Source: Tetrahymena thermophila SB210
Lineage: Eukaryota; Ciliophora; Oligohymenophorea; Hymenostomatida; Tetrahymenidae
DNA: 64,000 nt
NCBI RefSeq assembly: GCF_000189635.1
Contig: NW_002476544.1
Location: 62,001 to 126,000 of the forward strand
Reading direction: 5' to 3'
Part shown: piece by piece, positions 23,886 through 34,844 of the stretch
Position numbering within the stretch: position 1 is the first letter of the stretch
How the letters are laid out: every line of letters begins with the position of its first letter
Program-made: the position numbers and the translations under genes
Notes under the pieces: model-generated
Database searches by the model: none
Told to the model about the DNA's origin: nothing
The model's input: the letters and a program-made list of their open reading frames with translations, nothing else

Positions 23886-24720
23886 GGTACAATAATTCAT
23901 GCTCAAATCTAAACTAACTGGATTGATTTTGGCATTTTAGGATTTAACACTTTCGAGCAAGACCGTTAATAATTAAATTCTTTTTGAAAATTTTATTTTC
24001 AAGGAAAATTCATAATTCATTATAAAAATAAATGTAAGCTTTTATTAAAAGTTTGAAAAGATGCAAGATAAGTAAAGTAATATAAATTTAGCAAAGTTTG
24101 TCGTTAAATCTGATAGTAAGTAGGCACGGAAATCAAATATTCATTATTTATAGTTTCTAAAAGCTTGATTCAAGAATTCCTGTATAAACCATTTAGATTA
24201 GTAAGTAAGCTAAGATCTCAAAAATTTTCATTCTTGCTTGTAAAGTCCATGAATTCACATAAAATATTAGCTCCAGTAGATTTGTAGCAATTGAATGATT
24301 TTTATTTGGCTGAAGAACTGGTGCAATCAATTTTATGAAATCAAATTATAAAATTCTATGACTTTAGAATTTTTGAGACAAGAACTAAGAAATTCAAAAA
24401 TATATAAAAGTAAATAAATACAAACAAGTAGATAGACAAATAGATAGATAGATTTTAGATTTTTTTGACATTCTATTTATTTATTTAATAATGTTTTTTA
24501 TAATTGTCACATAATAAAAAGCATCTTTTTAGTATTTTATAAATAAGCAAATAAATGTGAATTACATCTACACAACTTTATAATTAAAATCTAACTTGAA
24601 CTTTAGATATTTGCTATTTATTTTATAAATCTAATAAAAAGCCAGCGAAAAAAACACAATCAATAAATCAATCAAAAATTTTATATAGAAGTAGATTTCA
24701 CATAAATATTAGTTAATTCA
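23886..24720. other. Intergenic region with an overlapping open stretch
   Basis: Lies between the tRNA-Lys and the calpain-like gene. Positions about 24128-24344 are open on both strands and protein-like (plus: FLYKPFRLVSKLRSQKFSFL, ending EELVQSIL and TGA; minus: TNLLELIFYVNSWTLQAR). The plus frame has no good upstream ATG. I could not decide between a relic, a small gene and chance. The rest is A/T-rich, with a TAGA-type repeat near 24430-24460. Confidence 0.4.
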
Positions 24721-27159
24721 ATGGGTGGTGCTGTTTCAAATTGCTCTTGCTAAGCAGAATCAAGAACTCAAGATTTTGGCTCATCGAATATGAATCCTAA
24801 AGTCACTGCTTATAATCCTAATGAAGAAGGTTAACAAATGCAAGAAGAAAAGATTTACAAGGCTGATCCTGCTATTATTATTAATTAAGCAGTTCCTCCT
24901 CCTCCACCTCCTTCAGGTCCAAAAATTTACGAATTTATCAACAGCTACACTCATAGGAGATTTTAGCAAGTTTTTAGTGAGCTCAAGGAAAACCAAGTAT
25001 TTTTTGACAGCGAATTTCCTCCTTCTCTAGATTCTCTCACTAAGAATTCTACCTTATTCCCTGAAGCTATAAATCTCGAATGGCGTCGCTTAAATTAAAT
25101 TTTCACTAAGGAAAAAATTTTAATTGATCCTTCGCAATAAATTAAAATAAATTGTTCTAGTTCTTTGCTTGGGTCTCATTATGCTCTTTCGTTTGTGTTA
25201 GGAGTTTTAGGTTTTCACTCAGACTTAATTAAATTACTTTTTGAAATGGAAGAGTTTAGCGAAAAAGGAGTTTATAGTGTTTGGCTTAACTTTAACGGAG
25301 AGTGGAAAGAAATCATTATAGATGACTAATTACCTTGTCTGAACTCTAAAAATATTCCTGCTTTTATCAAGCCATAGGGATTCAGCTCTGGTGGTTCGTC
25401 TACTTCACCAGCTACTAAGTTTGAGATATGGGCTCCTTTGATTGAAAAAGCTTATGCTAAATTATACTAATCATATGATAAATTAGATGTTGGAACTCCA
25501 GAACAAATAATAACAGATTTGACTGGCTCTCCTTATAAAAATGCTCAGACAGTTGATGCTAATATTGCATGGAAATTCATCACTTCAAACTTAGGAAAGA
25601 AAAATATTCTCACTGGTACTCCCAAATAACCTACTTCTTCGACTCTCACTGTAACTTCTGCAAACACTGCTACTGCTTCACCTTAAAAAGACTAGTCTGA
25701 TTAAAATAAACCTACGATTGCAAAGTTCGTAGAGATCATCGACGCCAAAGAAGTTGAAGTTAACAATTTTATCAGAGAAAGAATTATTAAAGTTAGAAAT
25801 CCTCTAGGACCTTGCGAATGGAAAGGTGACTGGAGTGCTACTTCTCAAAAATGGACTCCGTAACTGAGGGAGCAGGTAGAAACTCTAGAAGAGGGTATAC
25901 TCAATTAAAATGCTAATCAATCTGATTAAAATGTGACTTGGATGCCTTTAGAGAGCTTTTGCACCATGTACTAGTACGTCTATTGCAATTATATTCATCC
26001 AAATTATTATTTCTTCACTAGAAATATCATTCCTTCAGCACTTTCCAGTTTACCATAAAATAATAATGAGTTAAGAAACAGCGGTATATTTAACTAGAAT
26101 AAGCTCTACATAATTCCAATAGAAGTCAAGGAAGACAATACACATTTATTTATTTAATATCACATAGCAGATAAGAGAACTTTTTATAAACAGAAAGGCA
26201 GTTTGTGTGATAACTAACAGAAAAATATTGTCAAACAATATCCTCCTGTCAACTTTTTCTTATTCAAGGGAGATGAAGAAAAAATCGTAGAGTATATGAG
26301 AGAGGAATACTTCTATGACAGAAACGGTTGCATTGAAAATACTTTCAATAAAGGAAGTTATCTTGCAGTGTTAAATGTAAAGTGGGGATCAAAAGAAGAG
26401 TCTAAAAATGGATTATCAATTTCAACTTACAGCAGCAAGAGAGTAGAAATTAAGGAGTATTTGACCGATTAAACAAAAATCGATAACGCTATCGACTAAT
26501 GCTTGATGAATATCCCACCCTTAATGAGTAAGGATATTCATAAATATCCAGAAGACGTTGACCACATAGAAAGATTCCATAACGTAGCTTTAGGATACTC
26601 TTATTATGTTTACACAAATAGAAGCTAAACAACAACATTAAAAGAAACTGGAGTAATGACTGATAGAAAATTCTTAACTATTTGTTACCCTTTCACTAAC
26701 TCTGACAACTATACAATTGAAGTAAAGCCACTTTAAAAATAAATTGTAAAATATGCAATTGATCCTGAAGGCTTCGGCTTATATCAAGGTAACCTGACTC
26801 ATCATACTATATTCAGCTTCAGCAACGAAGATCTTTTCCCAAAGATAAAAGCTGATTTAGCAAACAAATAATTCTAAATTGTGAGTGGAGAGAAAACTGA
26901 AGTTGAATTCTATCAACATCTATTCGAAGGAGGATTGGCTATATTTTTCTTGAATAACAGCAATAAAATATATTGTGAAGACTTTAAAGTGGAGTTGAAG
27001 AATCTAGGTCCTACAAGCGATGGATATACTTCAAATTAGTTAATAACAATCCAAGTTCCCTCAAAAAGAACTAAGCTATTTGTTTTCCCTCAAATAGATC
27101 CAATTACAAAACCCTCTTTCAAATTCACTTCAATATCTAAGAGTTTCAAAACAGATTGA
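24721..27159 (+). CDS. Calpain-family protein lacking catalytic Cys and His (pseudo-calpain)
   Basis: A single exon coding 812 residues. The N-terminus MGGAVSNCSC has Gly2 and nearby cysteines (8, 10), a pattern for myristoylation plus palmitoylation, hence membrane attachment. A polyproline run follows (59-64). The calpain core is clear: FFDSEFPPSLDSL (94-106), the WRR motif (121-123) and IKVRNPLGPCEWKGDWSATS (356-375). Where calpains have the nucleophile in GDCWFLS, this protein reads GSHYALS (His153, codon 25177-25179). Where they have HAYS(V/I)xD, it reads KFVEIID (Lys335 at the His site). Only the third triad member, Asn360, is kept. C2-like C-terminal regions follow (YCNYIHPNYYFFTRNIIP; TIQVPSKRTKLFVFPQ). 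So the protease activity should be lost. I infer a membrane-bound scaffold or decoy. It sits between the first tRNA pair and the first cysteine-rich gene. Confidence 0.9.
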
Positions 27160-27534
27160 TTTAGTCATAAATAGAACTATATATATATTAAACATAATAT
27201 TTAATAAATTACTTTTAATAAATAATCAACAAGTAAATTCATAAATAAATATTAAAATTTTTATATAAAATATGTACTGCAAACATAAACTTAAAATTAA
27301 ATTTATTAGTTTAAATATTTTCAACTTTATGGAATTATAAAAATACATATATAATTTAACGAAATAAATAAATATACTTGGATTAATATTAATAATATTA
27401 TATAAATTTCTAATTTATTAAAATTAATTATAATTTATTATGATTTATCAAATATAATTCAAATAATATAAACTGTAAAATAAAAAATTAAATTTTTAAT
27501 ATTTTAATTTCAATTTTATTATTTTTATATTTAC

Positions 27535-27640
27535 ATCGAAAATAAATCGAAAAAATAAAAAATATCAATCGATTTCGATATTTAAAAAATTCTTAAAATA
27601 ATCGATTTGTTGATGATAAATCGATTCATCGATCACAACA
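27535..27640. repeat. Cluster of self-complementary ATCGAT-type motifs
   Basis: Within about 100 bases occur aatcgaaaaa, caatcgatttcgatattt, aatcgatttgttgatg, and aatcgattcatcgatc. CG is otherwise rare in non-coding DNA here, so the cluster stands out. It directly abuts the gene remnant at 27655 and may be the end of an inserted element. That is inference. Confidence 0.35.
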
Positions 27641-27654
27641 CTGGTTTTTACAGA

Positions 27655-27990
27655 TCGGACTTCATTTATTGTCTTAAATTAACACAATTATGCTCAATAT
27701 AAATCTCCTCATAAATTGAATAGTTTTCAAAGTAAGGGATAAAACAGCCAATTATATTGAAGGAATCTGTATGCTTAATGAGTATTGTAAATTCAATTTT
27801 GGACTGAGCAATAGGACTATTGAGGAAGTCTGAGAGGTGCTCGATGAGTTAAAATCGAAATACATTTTTCACAATTCAAATATTGAAAAATCTCCCTAGA
27901 TAATTATTTTGCCTAAATTCCTACTTTAGATATTAAATGAAGAACATATAAACAAATTTAAAAATCATTCAATCATAAATATTATTATAT
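27655..27990 (+). pseudogene. Frame-broken gene remnant with in-frame TGA
   Basis: One frame reads DRTSFIVLNQHNYAQYKSPH. After a shift near 27730 a second frame reads VRDKTANYIEGICMLNEYCK, continues FNFGLSNRTIEEV, then meets TGA (about 27830). The same frame then resumes as EVLDELKSKYIFHNSNIEKS and IIILPKFLLQILNEEHINK. The continuity across both breaks argues that this was once coding. No family recognised. A degenerate transposon or gene copy is the simplest reading. Confidence 0.45.
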
Positions 27991-28513
27991 TACATTCTTT
28001 TAATAATTTTTAATTGATTAGAATGAATTTATTAATACAAATTAACTTAATTAGTAATTTTAAAATAATTTAAATTTAATGTATGGATGGTATTATAATA
28101 ATTTAATTGCAATAATTTAGTTTGTTTTTAAAGTAAAGTAAAATCTATTTTTTGATAAAAATAAAAGTGGCAAAAATAGATATTAAGAAGTGTTGTGATT
28201 ATAAATTGATAAGTATTATTTTTGATTACAAATATATTATATTAAGGAGAAGTAACAATATTATACCACAAATTTTATTTTAACAACAAAAATAAAATAG
28301 TTTGGAATCTATAAAAGAAATAGATAATCAATATCATTTTCTGTCTAAAGAAAAATTTAGTGATACCTAACAAACAAACAAACTTTCTGAATTAATTTAC
28401 ATCAGACCTATAATTACAAAAGAAAAAACAAACAAGTTATTAAATAGAAAACTAATCAAAATTTAATAAATCAATAATAAACTAAAAAAGTAGTAAATTA
28501 GTTAGTGAAAAAT

Positions 28514-28912
28514 ATGAAGACACTCGTTTTAATTTATATAACATTTTCCCTTTTAATCTCGTTAAGCTTATGCACAGAAAATTGTTTTGAAAATTGCAAC
28601 AACCTTTATAGCGATTGCATTATATAACCTTAAAATTTCTTAGATTTCTAACATAAAAAATTGTGCTTGGGAGGAAAGGCTACTTGCTATTAATAATGTA
28701 GAATTGAAGAATCAGTTTATAATGTTAAATTAGTTGAAAACAACAAGCCTTTAATCGGAAGCGGTATTGATACAAATCTTATTTTTTGCTAAGGTCAGTG
28801 CAAGAGAGATATGTTTAAATGCCAGATAGGATGTAAAAGCATGGGTGCTCAATGCAACTTTGAGTGTGATTAATCTTACAGAAATTGCTTGACTGTAACA
28901 TGCCAATAATGA
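28514..28912 (+). CDS. Small secreted cysteine-rich protein, copy 1
   Basis: A single exon of 132 residues. The first 20 (MKTLVLIYITFSLLISLSLC) are a signal peptide. The mature part has about 17 cysteines in a spaced pattern: ENCFENCNNLYSDC near the start, CYQQC in the middle, then FCQGQCKRDMFKCQIGCKSM and CNFECDQSYRNCLTVTCQQ at the end. It is the close relative of the gene at 32033-32437: the C-terminal half (CKRxMFKCQIxCKxxGAxCN) is nearly the same. I infer a disulfide-stabilised secreted or lumenal protein. No known family recognised and no enzyme motif seen. Confidence 0.85.
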
Positions 28913-29075
28913 AGACAAATAAAAACTATTAGAGCAAATAACTAACTAATAAGTAACGCTAACAAATAAACTATATAAAAATAAATAAATAAAATAATAT
29001 TGAGGGTAAAATAACTACTAACTTTTTCATCATATAATGAGATAAGATAAGTAAAACCTTGTATTTTAAAGGAAA

Positions 29076-29131
29076 TTTATATTAAGTAACAAATTTTATA
29101 TTCAAAAAGATTTATTTAAATATCACGCTAT
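29076..29131. repeat. Duplicated 3' flank of cysteine-rich gene, copy 1
   Basis: Contains aaatttatattaagtaacaa and, about 40 bases on, tcacgctat. The same two blocks at about the same spacing lie downstream of copy 2 (32646-32702). Shared non-coding flank shows that the two genes arose by duplication of a DNA segment rather than by retroposition. Confidence 0.7.
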
Positions 29132-30022
29132 AAATATCGATTCATACTATTCTTTTATTTACTATAATTTATGATGAAAAATTTTACAAATCCAAACAAA
29201 AATTGTTTACTATAACTAATATCCTAAATAGTTTATTTGCCTGAAATTCCTTTCATATATATTATATCCAAGATTTTTAACTCAAATATTTTATCTAAAT
29301 TTGTTTCCATATTTGTTTGTATTTATTTATTTGAGTTTCAAACATCTAAACATACTTAATATTAAATTAGTAAATTTTCTTATATAATCTCAAAAAATTG
29401 TTCCAAGTAACAGTTAATCATACATTTTAACCTATTCATCTGTAATGTTTACTCCTTAATTGGTATGAATTAAAATTATATCTTTTGAAAATTTGGAATT
29501 ACCTCATTTAAGGAATTCTAAATAATAAGATTTGCAAATATATAACTAAATCTAATAACCTCTCGAAAAATGTGAATAAAAATATCATAAATTAAATAAA
29601 TTTTTAATGATTTAATACATTTAATAATATAAAATAGTAATTAGCTGATTTGATATTTATCTAATTAATCTAGCAAAAGTCTTCAAAAATTCATAAATTA
29701 TTTCATACGATCTTTTTTGATAAATATTTTTTTCTATTAATTAATTTATTTAGCTTACATTTAATTTTGTTCTTTAACACTAAAATCAATCAATCATTTT
29801 ATAACTAAAATAAATTTATAACAAAAACAGTAAATTAAATTGATCTCACTTTATTAAGTCAAATAATATATATAGATTTATAAATAAATCATTTTCATCA
29901 TCAAAAAATTGTAAAAAATAATTCATTTTAATTTGGTATTGACATAAAATAATAAAATTATAAGTAATAAAACTTCGAATGAAAAAATTAATTTGTTTTT
30001 ATGAAATAATTCTCAAATTAAT

Positions 30023-30029
30023 AAAAAAA
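30023..30029 (-). terminator. Pol III T-run after tRNA-Glu copy 2
   Basis: Seven consecutive T on the minus strand, about five bases beyond the tRNA. Confidence 0.7.
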
Positions 30030-30034
30030 TAAAT

Positions 30035-30107
30035 TTCCCCCACCGGGACTTGAACCCGGGTCTGAAGGGTGAAAACCTTCTATCCTAACCTGCTAGACTA
30101 TAGGGGA
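30035..30107 (-). tRNA. tRNA-Glu: tRNA-Glu(UUC), copy 2
   Basis: Same 73-nt sequence as 23499-23571, with anticodon TTC. The 5' flank agcatgtct is also shared with copy 1. A T7 run (30023-30029) follows the 3' end. Confidence 0.97.
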
Positions 30108-30294
30108 GACATGCTTTATATCAAAAAATTCAAAATATATTTCTCAAAATTGCTATTTTTTACATTTAAAATAATCAAAAAAAGTATTTAATTTATTTAA
30201 TTGGTATTTTGTTGATTATTTGAAGGATTTTAATTCAATTAAAAAAAATCCATCAAATTGAAGTAGATTATAAAAAGACCAAATAAATTTAATC

Positions 30295-30299
30295 AAAAA
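30295..30299 (-). terminator. Pol III T-run after tRNA-Lys copy 2
   Basis: Five consecutive T on the minus strand, four bases past the tRNA 3' end. Confidence 0.65.
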
Positions 30300-30302
30300 G
30301 TT

Positions 30303-30375
30303 AGCCCGCCGTGGGGCTCGAACCCACGACCACAAGATTAAGAGTCTTGCGCTCTACCGACTGAGCTAGGCGGGC
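30303..30375 (-). tRNA. tRNA-Lys: tRNA-Lys(CUU), copy 2
   Basis: Same 73-nt sequence as 23813-23885, with anticodon CTT and a T at the discriminator position. The 5' flank (attgtacc before the first G) is also shared. A T5 run (30295-30299) follows. Confidence 0.97.
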
Positions 30376-32032
30376 GGTACAATAACTAATCATAAAATAA
30401 ATTATAATTTGATTATTTTTAAGATTTTTTGGAATTATTAGGTTTTTATTTTAAAAGAAAAAACGTTGAAAATACAAACAAATCTTTCTTTGAAATATCT
30501 AAGTATTGTTAGTAAATAATATAAATCATTAAAATATCTAAATGCTGTTTGTTTTAATTTAAATAAAACAAAATCCAATAATAAATCTAATTAAAATCTT
30601 TGATCTCACTTATAAAATTGATTAGCTTTTACAAAATATAAAAGCAAAAAATTTAATTATTGATTAAAACTTGAATTAAATAAACATTTGGAATTTCTTT
30701 TTTAGGAAAAAAATTAAATTTTTAAAATTAACTTAAAATAAATTACCATTTTAGTTAGTTGTCAGTAAAAATATTAATTTAAAAAACTTTTATATTCAAT
30801 TTGACTGATTGATTTAGTTTATTAATCAATTTTCTTAATCTCTTTTTAAATTAATAAGCATTTTTAATTATTTTTTGATATTTTAGTTTTGAAAAATAAT
30901 TTAAATTGAACTCTAGATAATAATTTGTTTGCTTAGTTTAAATCTACTCCTTAAAAATTTAATCAATTTTATAAACAATCTGACCTCTTTAAAATATTAA
31001 TGTAATGAATTTTTTAATTTTTTTTTTAGCTTATTTTTTAATATTCAAATAGATTTAATCATTTTTTTAAATTTAAATTCTTTATTTTTATTGTGATCAA
31101 TTTTATATAATTTTATTTAAAACTGAAACTGATTATCAGATGAAAATTTGTGTCTGATTTATCTGTTTAAAATATATTTTAAATCGAATTTAAGAAAATA
31201 AATATTATATGAGCTTAATTGTAATAATTTTTTATTAATTTAAAATATGCTAAAACCATTTTTTATATTATAAATAATTAAATTTTACCATGGCTCATTT
31301 TTTGGAAATATAATTAAATAAAAAGAATATCTATTTGAATATTTTACATTAGTAAAACCGTTAATAAATAAATTAATTAATTAATGAAATTCAAATTTGG
31401 TAAAATAAAAATGTAAAATTAATTATTTTGGTTTTTGTAAAGCATGATTTTTGTACAGAATAGGGATTTAAAAAAATTCAGTTTACATTTAATTATTTGA
31501 AAACAGGCATAGAAAAAGGAAGACATATGAATGTTATAAAATTGTAACCATGGTCATAATTTTCTAATTGTTTAGTAACTCTTCTGTTTTTTTTCTTTTA
31601 TTAAATTCAATTTTTGCACAACTACTCAATTTTGTTATTTTTTGGAGATTTTTATATCAGTTTACTATGATGATGAATTAATTACTAATTTTAGTTATAT
31701 CCGAAACCAAACAATTATTCAACTTCGTCATCAACATTTTAAATGTGTATTTTTGATGCAAAATGCAAAAGAATATTTTACTTTCCACAAAAAATAAATT
31801 AAAAATAAATTACATTAGTTGTATGATAACAATAAGAAAAACAAATAAGTGAATAATAAAAAGCATTGATCAACTCAATCTAAAAGAATTTTGTATAATC
31901 ACAAAATTTATTTAATATCATAAATTGATAAGTATTGAATATTTAGAAAAGAACTAGCTTTTGTATGCCACTGTAACTCAAATTATTTATTTATAAATTA
32001 ATAAATAAGAAAACATTAAACAAATTAAAATA
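30376..32032. other. Intergenic region between tRNA pair 2 and cysteine-rich copy 2
   Basis: A/T-rich DNA with long T runs. In the first copy of the duplicated unit the corresponding stretch (23886-28513) holds the pseudo-calpain gene; here I saw no trace of it and no other gene. Confidence 0.6.
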
Positions 32033-32437
32033 ATGTAGAAACTACTAATAACCTTACTTTTTTTCGCCCTTTTTATTTCATAGTCTGTAGCTCAAAACGA
32101 GTGTCTGGACAACTGCAATATTTCTCATTACAACTGCATAGGTCAATAAGAAAATTTAATGGACTTCAAACAAAGAAAGTAATGCGAAGGTGAGAGAAGT
32201 ATCTGTTTTAAATAATGCAAAGCTCAGAATCCTATTTTGAGTGTTTTAAATGAGTTCAAAGATAATTTTATTGTGACAAAAAGCAGTGATGATGACAATG
32301 TCTAATAATGCTAAGATAACTGTAAAAGAAATATGTTCAAGTGCTAAATATCATGCAAAAACCAAGGTGCTAAATGTAATTTAGATTGTGAAATGACTTA
32401 TAGAAGCTGCTTATCATTAACTTGCCAATAATAATGA
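32033..32437 (+). CDS. Small secreted cysteine-rich protein, copy 2
   Basis: A single exon of 134 residues, starting ATG TAG (Met-Gln). A signal peptide (MQKLLITLLFFALFISQSVA) is followed by a cysteine-spaced mature part (ECLDNCNISHYNC; CFKQCKAQNP) and the C-terminal block CQDNCKRNMFKCQISCKNQ, then CNLDCEMTYRSCLSLTCQ. Cysteine spacing matches the gene at 28514-28912, while the middle differs (an acidic SSDDDN stretch). The greater similarity of the C-terminal half suggests that the conserved cysteine module is what matters. Function unknown. Confidence 0.85.
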
Positions 32438-32645
32438 AAAAACTTTATATAGAAAAGATATAAAAAATAAATTAATAAATAAATAAATAAATAAACTTAA
32501 AAATAAATATATGTTTAATAAAATATTTTTATAATATATATAAATAACTAAACTACCTATTAATGAATAGCTAACTAACTGATTAACAAAGTAACAGCGA
32601 CACTAATATCCCTTATTTATTTATGTATTATTCACTCATTAAAAT

Positions 32646-32702
32646 TAAAATTTATATTAAGTAACAATTTTCTATTGAAATATTTATTTGAATTTCACGC
32701 TA
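32646..32702. repeat. Duplicated 3' flank of cysteine-rich gene, copy 2
   Basis: Carries aaatttatattaagtaacaa and tcacgctatt at the spacing found downstream of copy 1 (29076-29131). Confidence 0.7.
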
Positions 32703-34228
32703 TTAAAAACACTTATTAACATTTATTTTTTAATCAAATTTTAAACAAATCATTTCTTATTACCCTTAATTATCTTTGTATGTAATTTGGCATACAAAAA
32801 TCAAATTCAATTCAAATTAAGTCAAATCAATTTTGCAAATTTTCATTAGAAAGTATGATTACAATTTATTTATTATTTATCAAAAGAAAGAAATACTATT
32901 CCGAATTAAGAATTTTATATAAAAAATTCAAGTTTTAAAACATAGATCTCAAGCAAAAGACAAATAATTTTATGTTCTTTTGTTGATATCCGAACAATAC
33001 TGATTTATAAGAAATAAGTTTTATTTATTTAGCATAAATTAATACTTAAGATTATCAAGTAAAAGCATCTTAATTCAAAATCGAAATTTTTTTATTTTAA
33101 TATTTGTGTTTATTTTTTGTTTATCAATTTTTAGAAATGATAATTTATTTATATTTTTTTGATTTTTTAAATCTTAAAGTATAAGATTAGAGATTTTTAT
33201 AGCAAAATTAATTATGTATTATTTTGAGTTTGTAATTTAGTTTAAAATTATAATTCTTTAAATATTAATCTACTTTATTTGTCAAAGATGTATGTTTCTT
33301 TAGTTTTTGATTGAATTATTTATTTTCAATTTTTTAGATATTAAAAATCTTTTGAAAGCTGAGCATTTCATGCAAACAAACCCTTTGTTTGAAATTTTAA
33401 TAAATCAAAAATTTGATCTATTGATTGTTATTTATTTGTGTTTGTTTTTGGGGTTTAAATGTTTTTTTCAAAAGATTATCAAACAATTTAGTTAAAAAAA
33501 TTAGCAATTAAAATAAAAATGAAGGAAATTTAGTGTATTAAAAAATAGAATGAAAAAGAATTAAGTTATTTAGTAGATTTATGTGATAAAATACTACATA
33601 AATAAATATAATACTTATATACTCTTATATTCCCATTTATATTTATATTAGCTTAAATTAGTTATCAAATATAATTAATTATAAGAGGACTTATATGTAT
33701 GTTTTTTTGTGTTTGTTAATAAAGATGAATTTTCAATAAACTTTCTTTAATTTTATATCTCTATTATTTGTTTGATTTATGATAAAAATAAATAGGTTGA
33801 GCGAGCAATTTAATGAGATATCCCTAAATATTTAAGACCAGAAATATTAAGAAAATTGTTTTGTTAGTGTTTTTTATAAATAGAAAATCAGTCTATCATT
33901 GTTAGATGATATTAACTATTTATATAATTATTTCTTTTGGTCAATAAATACTTAGCTATCTCCAAAAATTCAGTTTTTTGTTAAGAAATTATGTTGTTAT
34001 TTGTTTACATTAGATTACGCTCCTCAATTCATTAATTAATTGATTGATTGATTAATTTATTGTTCTGTTTGAGCGATTTATTTTGCTTTTTAATAATTAA
34101 AGTAAATTCAAAGATTCAAGAATTGAGAAGGGTTGTAGCAGCCGTCTATAATTTTTTTCTGGTCAAAAATAAATAGACGCTGAGAATAAATAATTGATTC
34201 ATATAAATTAAAGATATTTATTTTTATC

Positions 34229-34290
34229 TTGAAATTTTCTTTCTTTCTTTCTTTTTTTGTTTTGTTTGTTTTTTGTTTCTTTTGTTTTTG
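34229..34290. repeat. Pyrimidine-rich CTTT/GTTT simple repeat
   Basis: CTTTCTTTCTTTCTTTTTTT followed by GTTTTGTTTGTTTTTTG-type repeats. Low-complexity DNA downstream of the kinase gene. Confidence 0.7.
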
Positions 34291-34844
34291 ATATTTAAGA
34301 ATTAAAGATATTTTATTAAATTATTTAAAAAGATATCATTGGTAATTAATTATGCATGTATTTCTAAATGCAAATTTGCTTGTTTTTGATTTTTGATAGA
34401 TTAAAAAAATAATAAATAATCAGCTTATCTCATTCTAATTTTGTTTCTGATTAAAATTTAATAATGTTTTTTGTTATTGTTTGTTTTTAATGTTTATTGA
34501 TATTCTCTATTCATAAGTGAATGAATGAATAATGCTTATAATAATTTATTGTAAATAAGAAGAAGGAACCATTTTTTTTGGGTTACTGCAGCAATTATTT
34601 ATTTATGTATTTTTTGTTTGTTTGTTTGTTAGCCTTAAAATTGGCTGGTTGATAGATAGTTAGTTAGTTAATTAGTTGATCTTCATTTTTTTTAAATAAG
34701 TTAACTTAAATAAGAAATTTAAAGAAGTGTTTAGCTTGTTAAATCTTTTAAAAGCATGCTTCTGATAAGGTACCACTCTTTTTTTTTGTTCTTTGAGTCT
34801 TCTATTGCTCAAAAAATAAAGTGGTGATTGAGAGCCTAACTTTT

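Larger units (their letters stand above)
27160..28513. other. Intergenic region with ATCGAT-rich stretch and a relic
   Basis: A/T-rich DNA; 27535-27640 has repeated AATCGATT/ATCGAT palindromes. It is followed by a frame-broken remnant (27655-27990) listed separately. The last 450 bases lead into the cysteine-rich gene. Confidence 0.5.
28913..30034. other. Intergenic region after cysteine-rich copy 1
   Basis: The part at 29074-29140 (ttatattaagtaacaa, then tcacgctat) is repeated after the second cysteine-rich gene, so it belongs to the duplicated unit. Around 29400-29570 the minus strand has short protein-like snatches that cannot be joined. The remainder is A/T-rich. Confidence 0.5.
32438..34844. 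other. Intergenic region, A/T-rich with simple repeats
   Basis: Begins with an AAATAAAT repeat (32470-32503) and the duplicated flank (32646-32702). It includes ATTGATTG repeats near 34040, a pyrimidine tract (34229-34290, CTTT and GTTT repeats) and GTTTGTTT/TAGTTAGT repeats near 34615-34670. An open stretch at 33307-33495 is low-complexity and I do not believe it. No gene seen. Confidence 0.6.

Noticed and set aside
29400-29575. Minus-strand peptide pieces (GVNITDEQVKMYDQLLL; FANLIIQNSLNE)
   Set aside because: Too short and joinable only through a doubtful intron; a faint resemblance to E1-like N-termini is not enough to call.
33307-33495. 62-codon open frame on the plus strand
   Set aside because: Low-complexity F/L/I/K-rich composition in A/T-rich spacer, no homology-like motif, no flanking gene structure.
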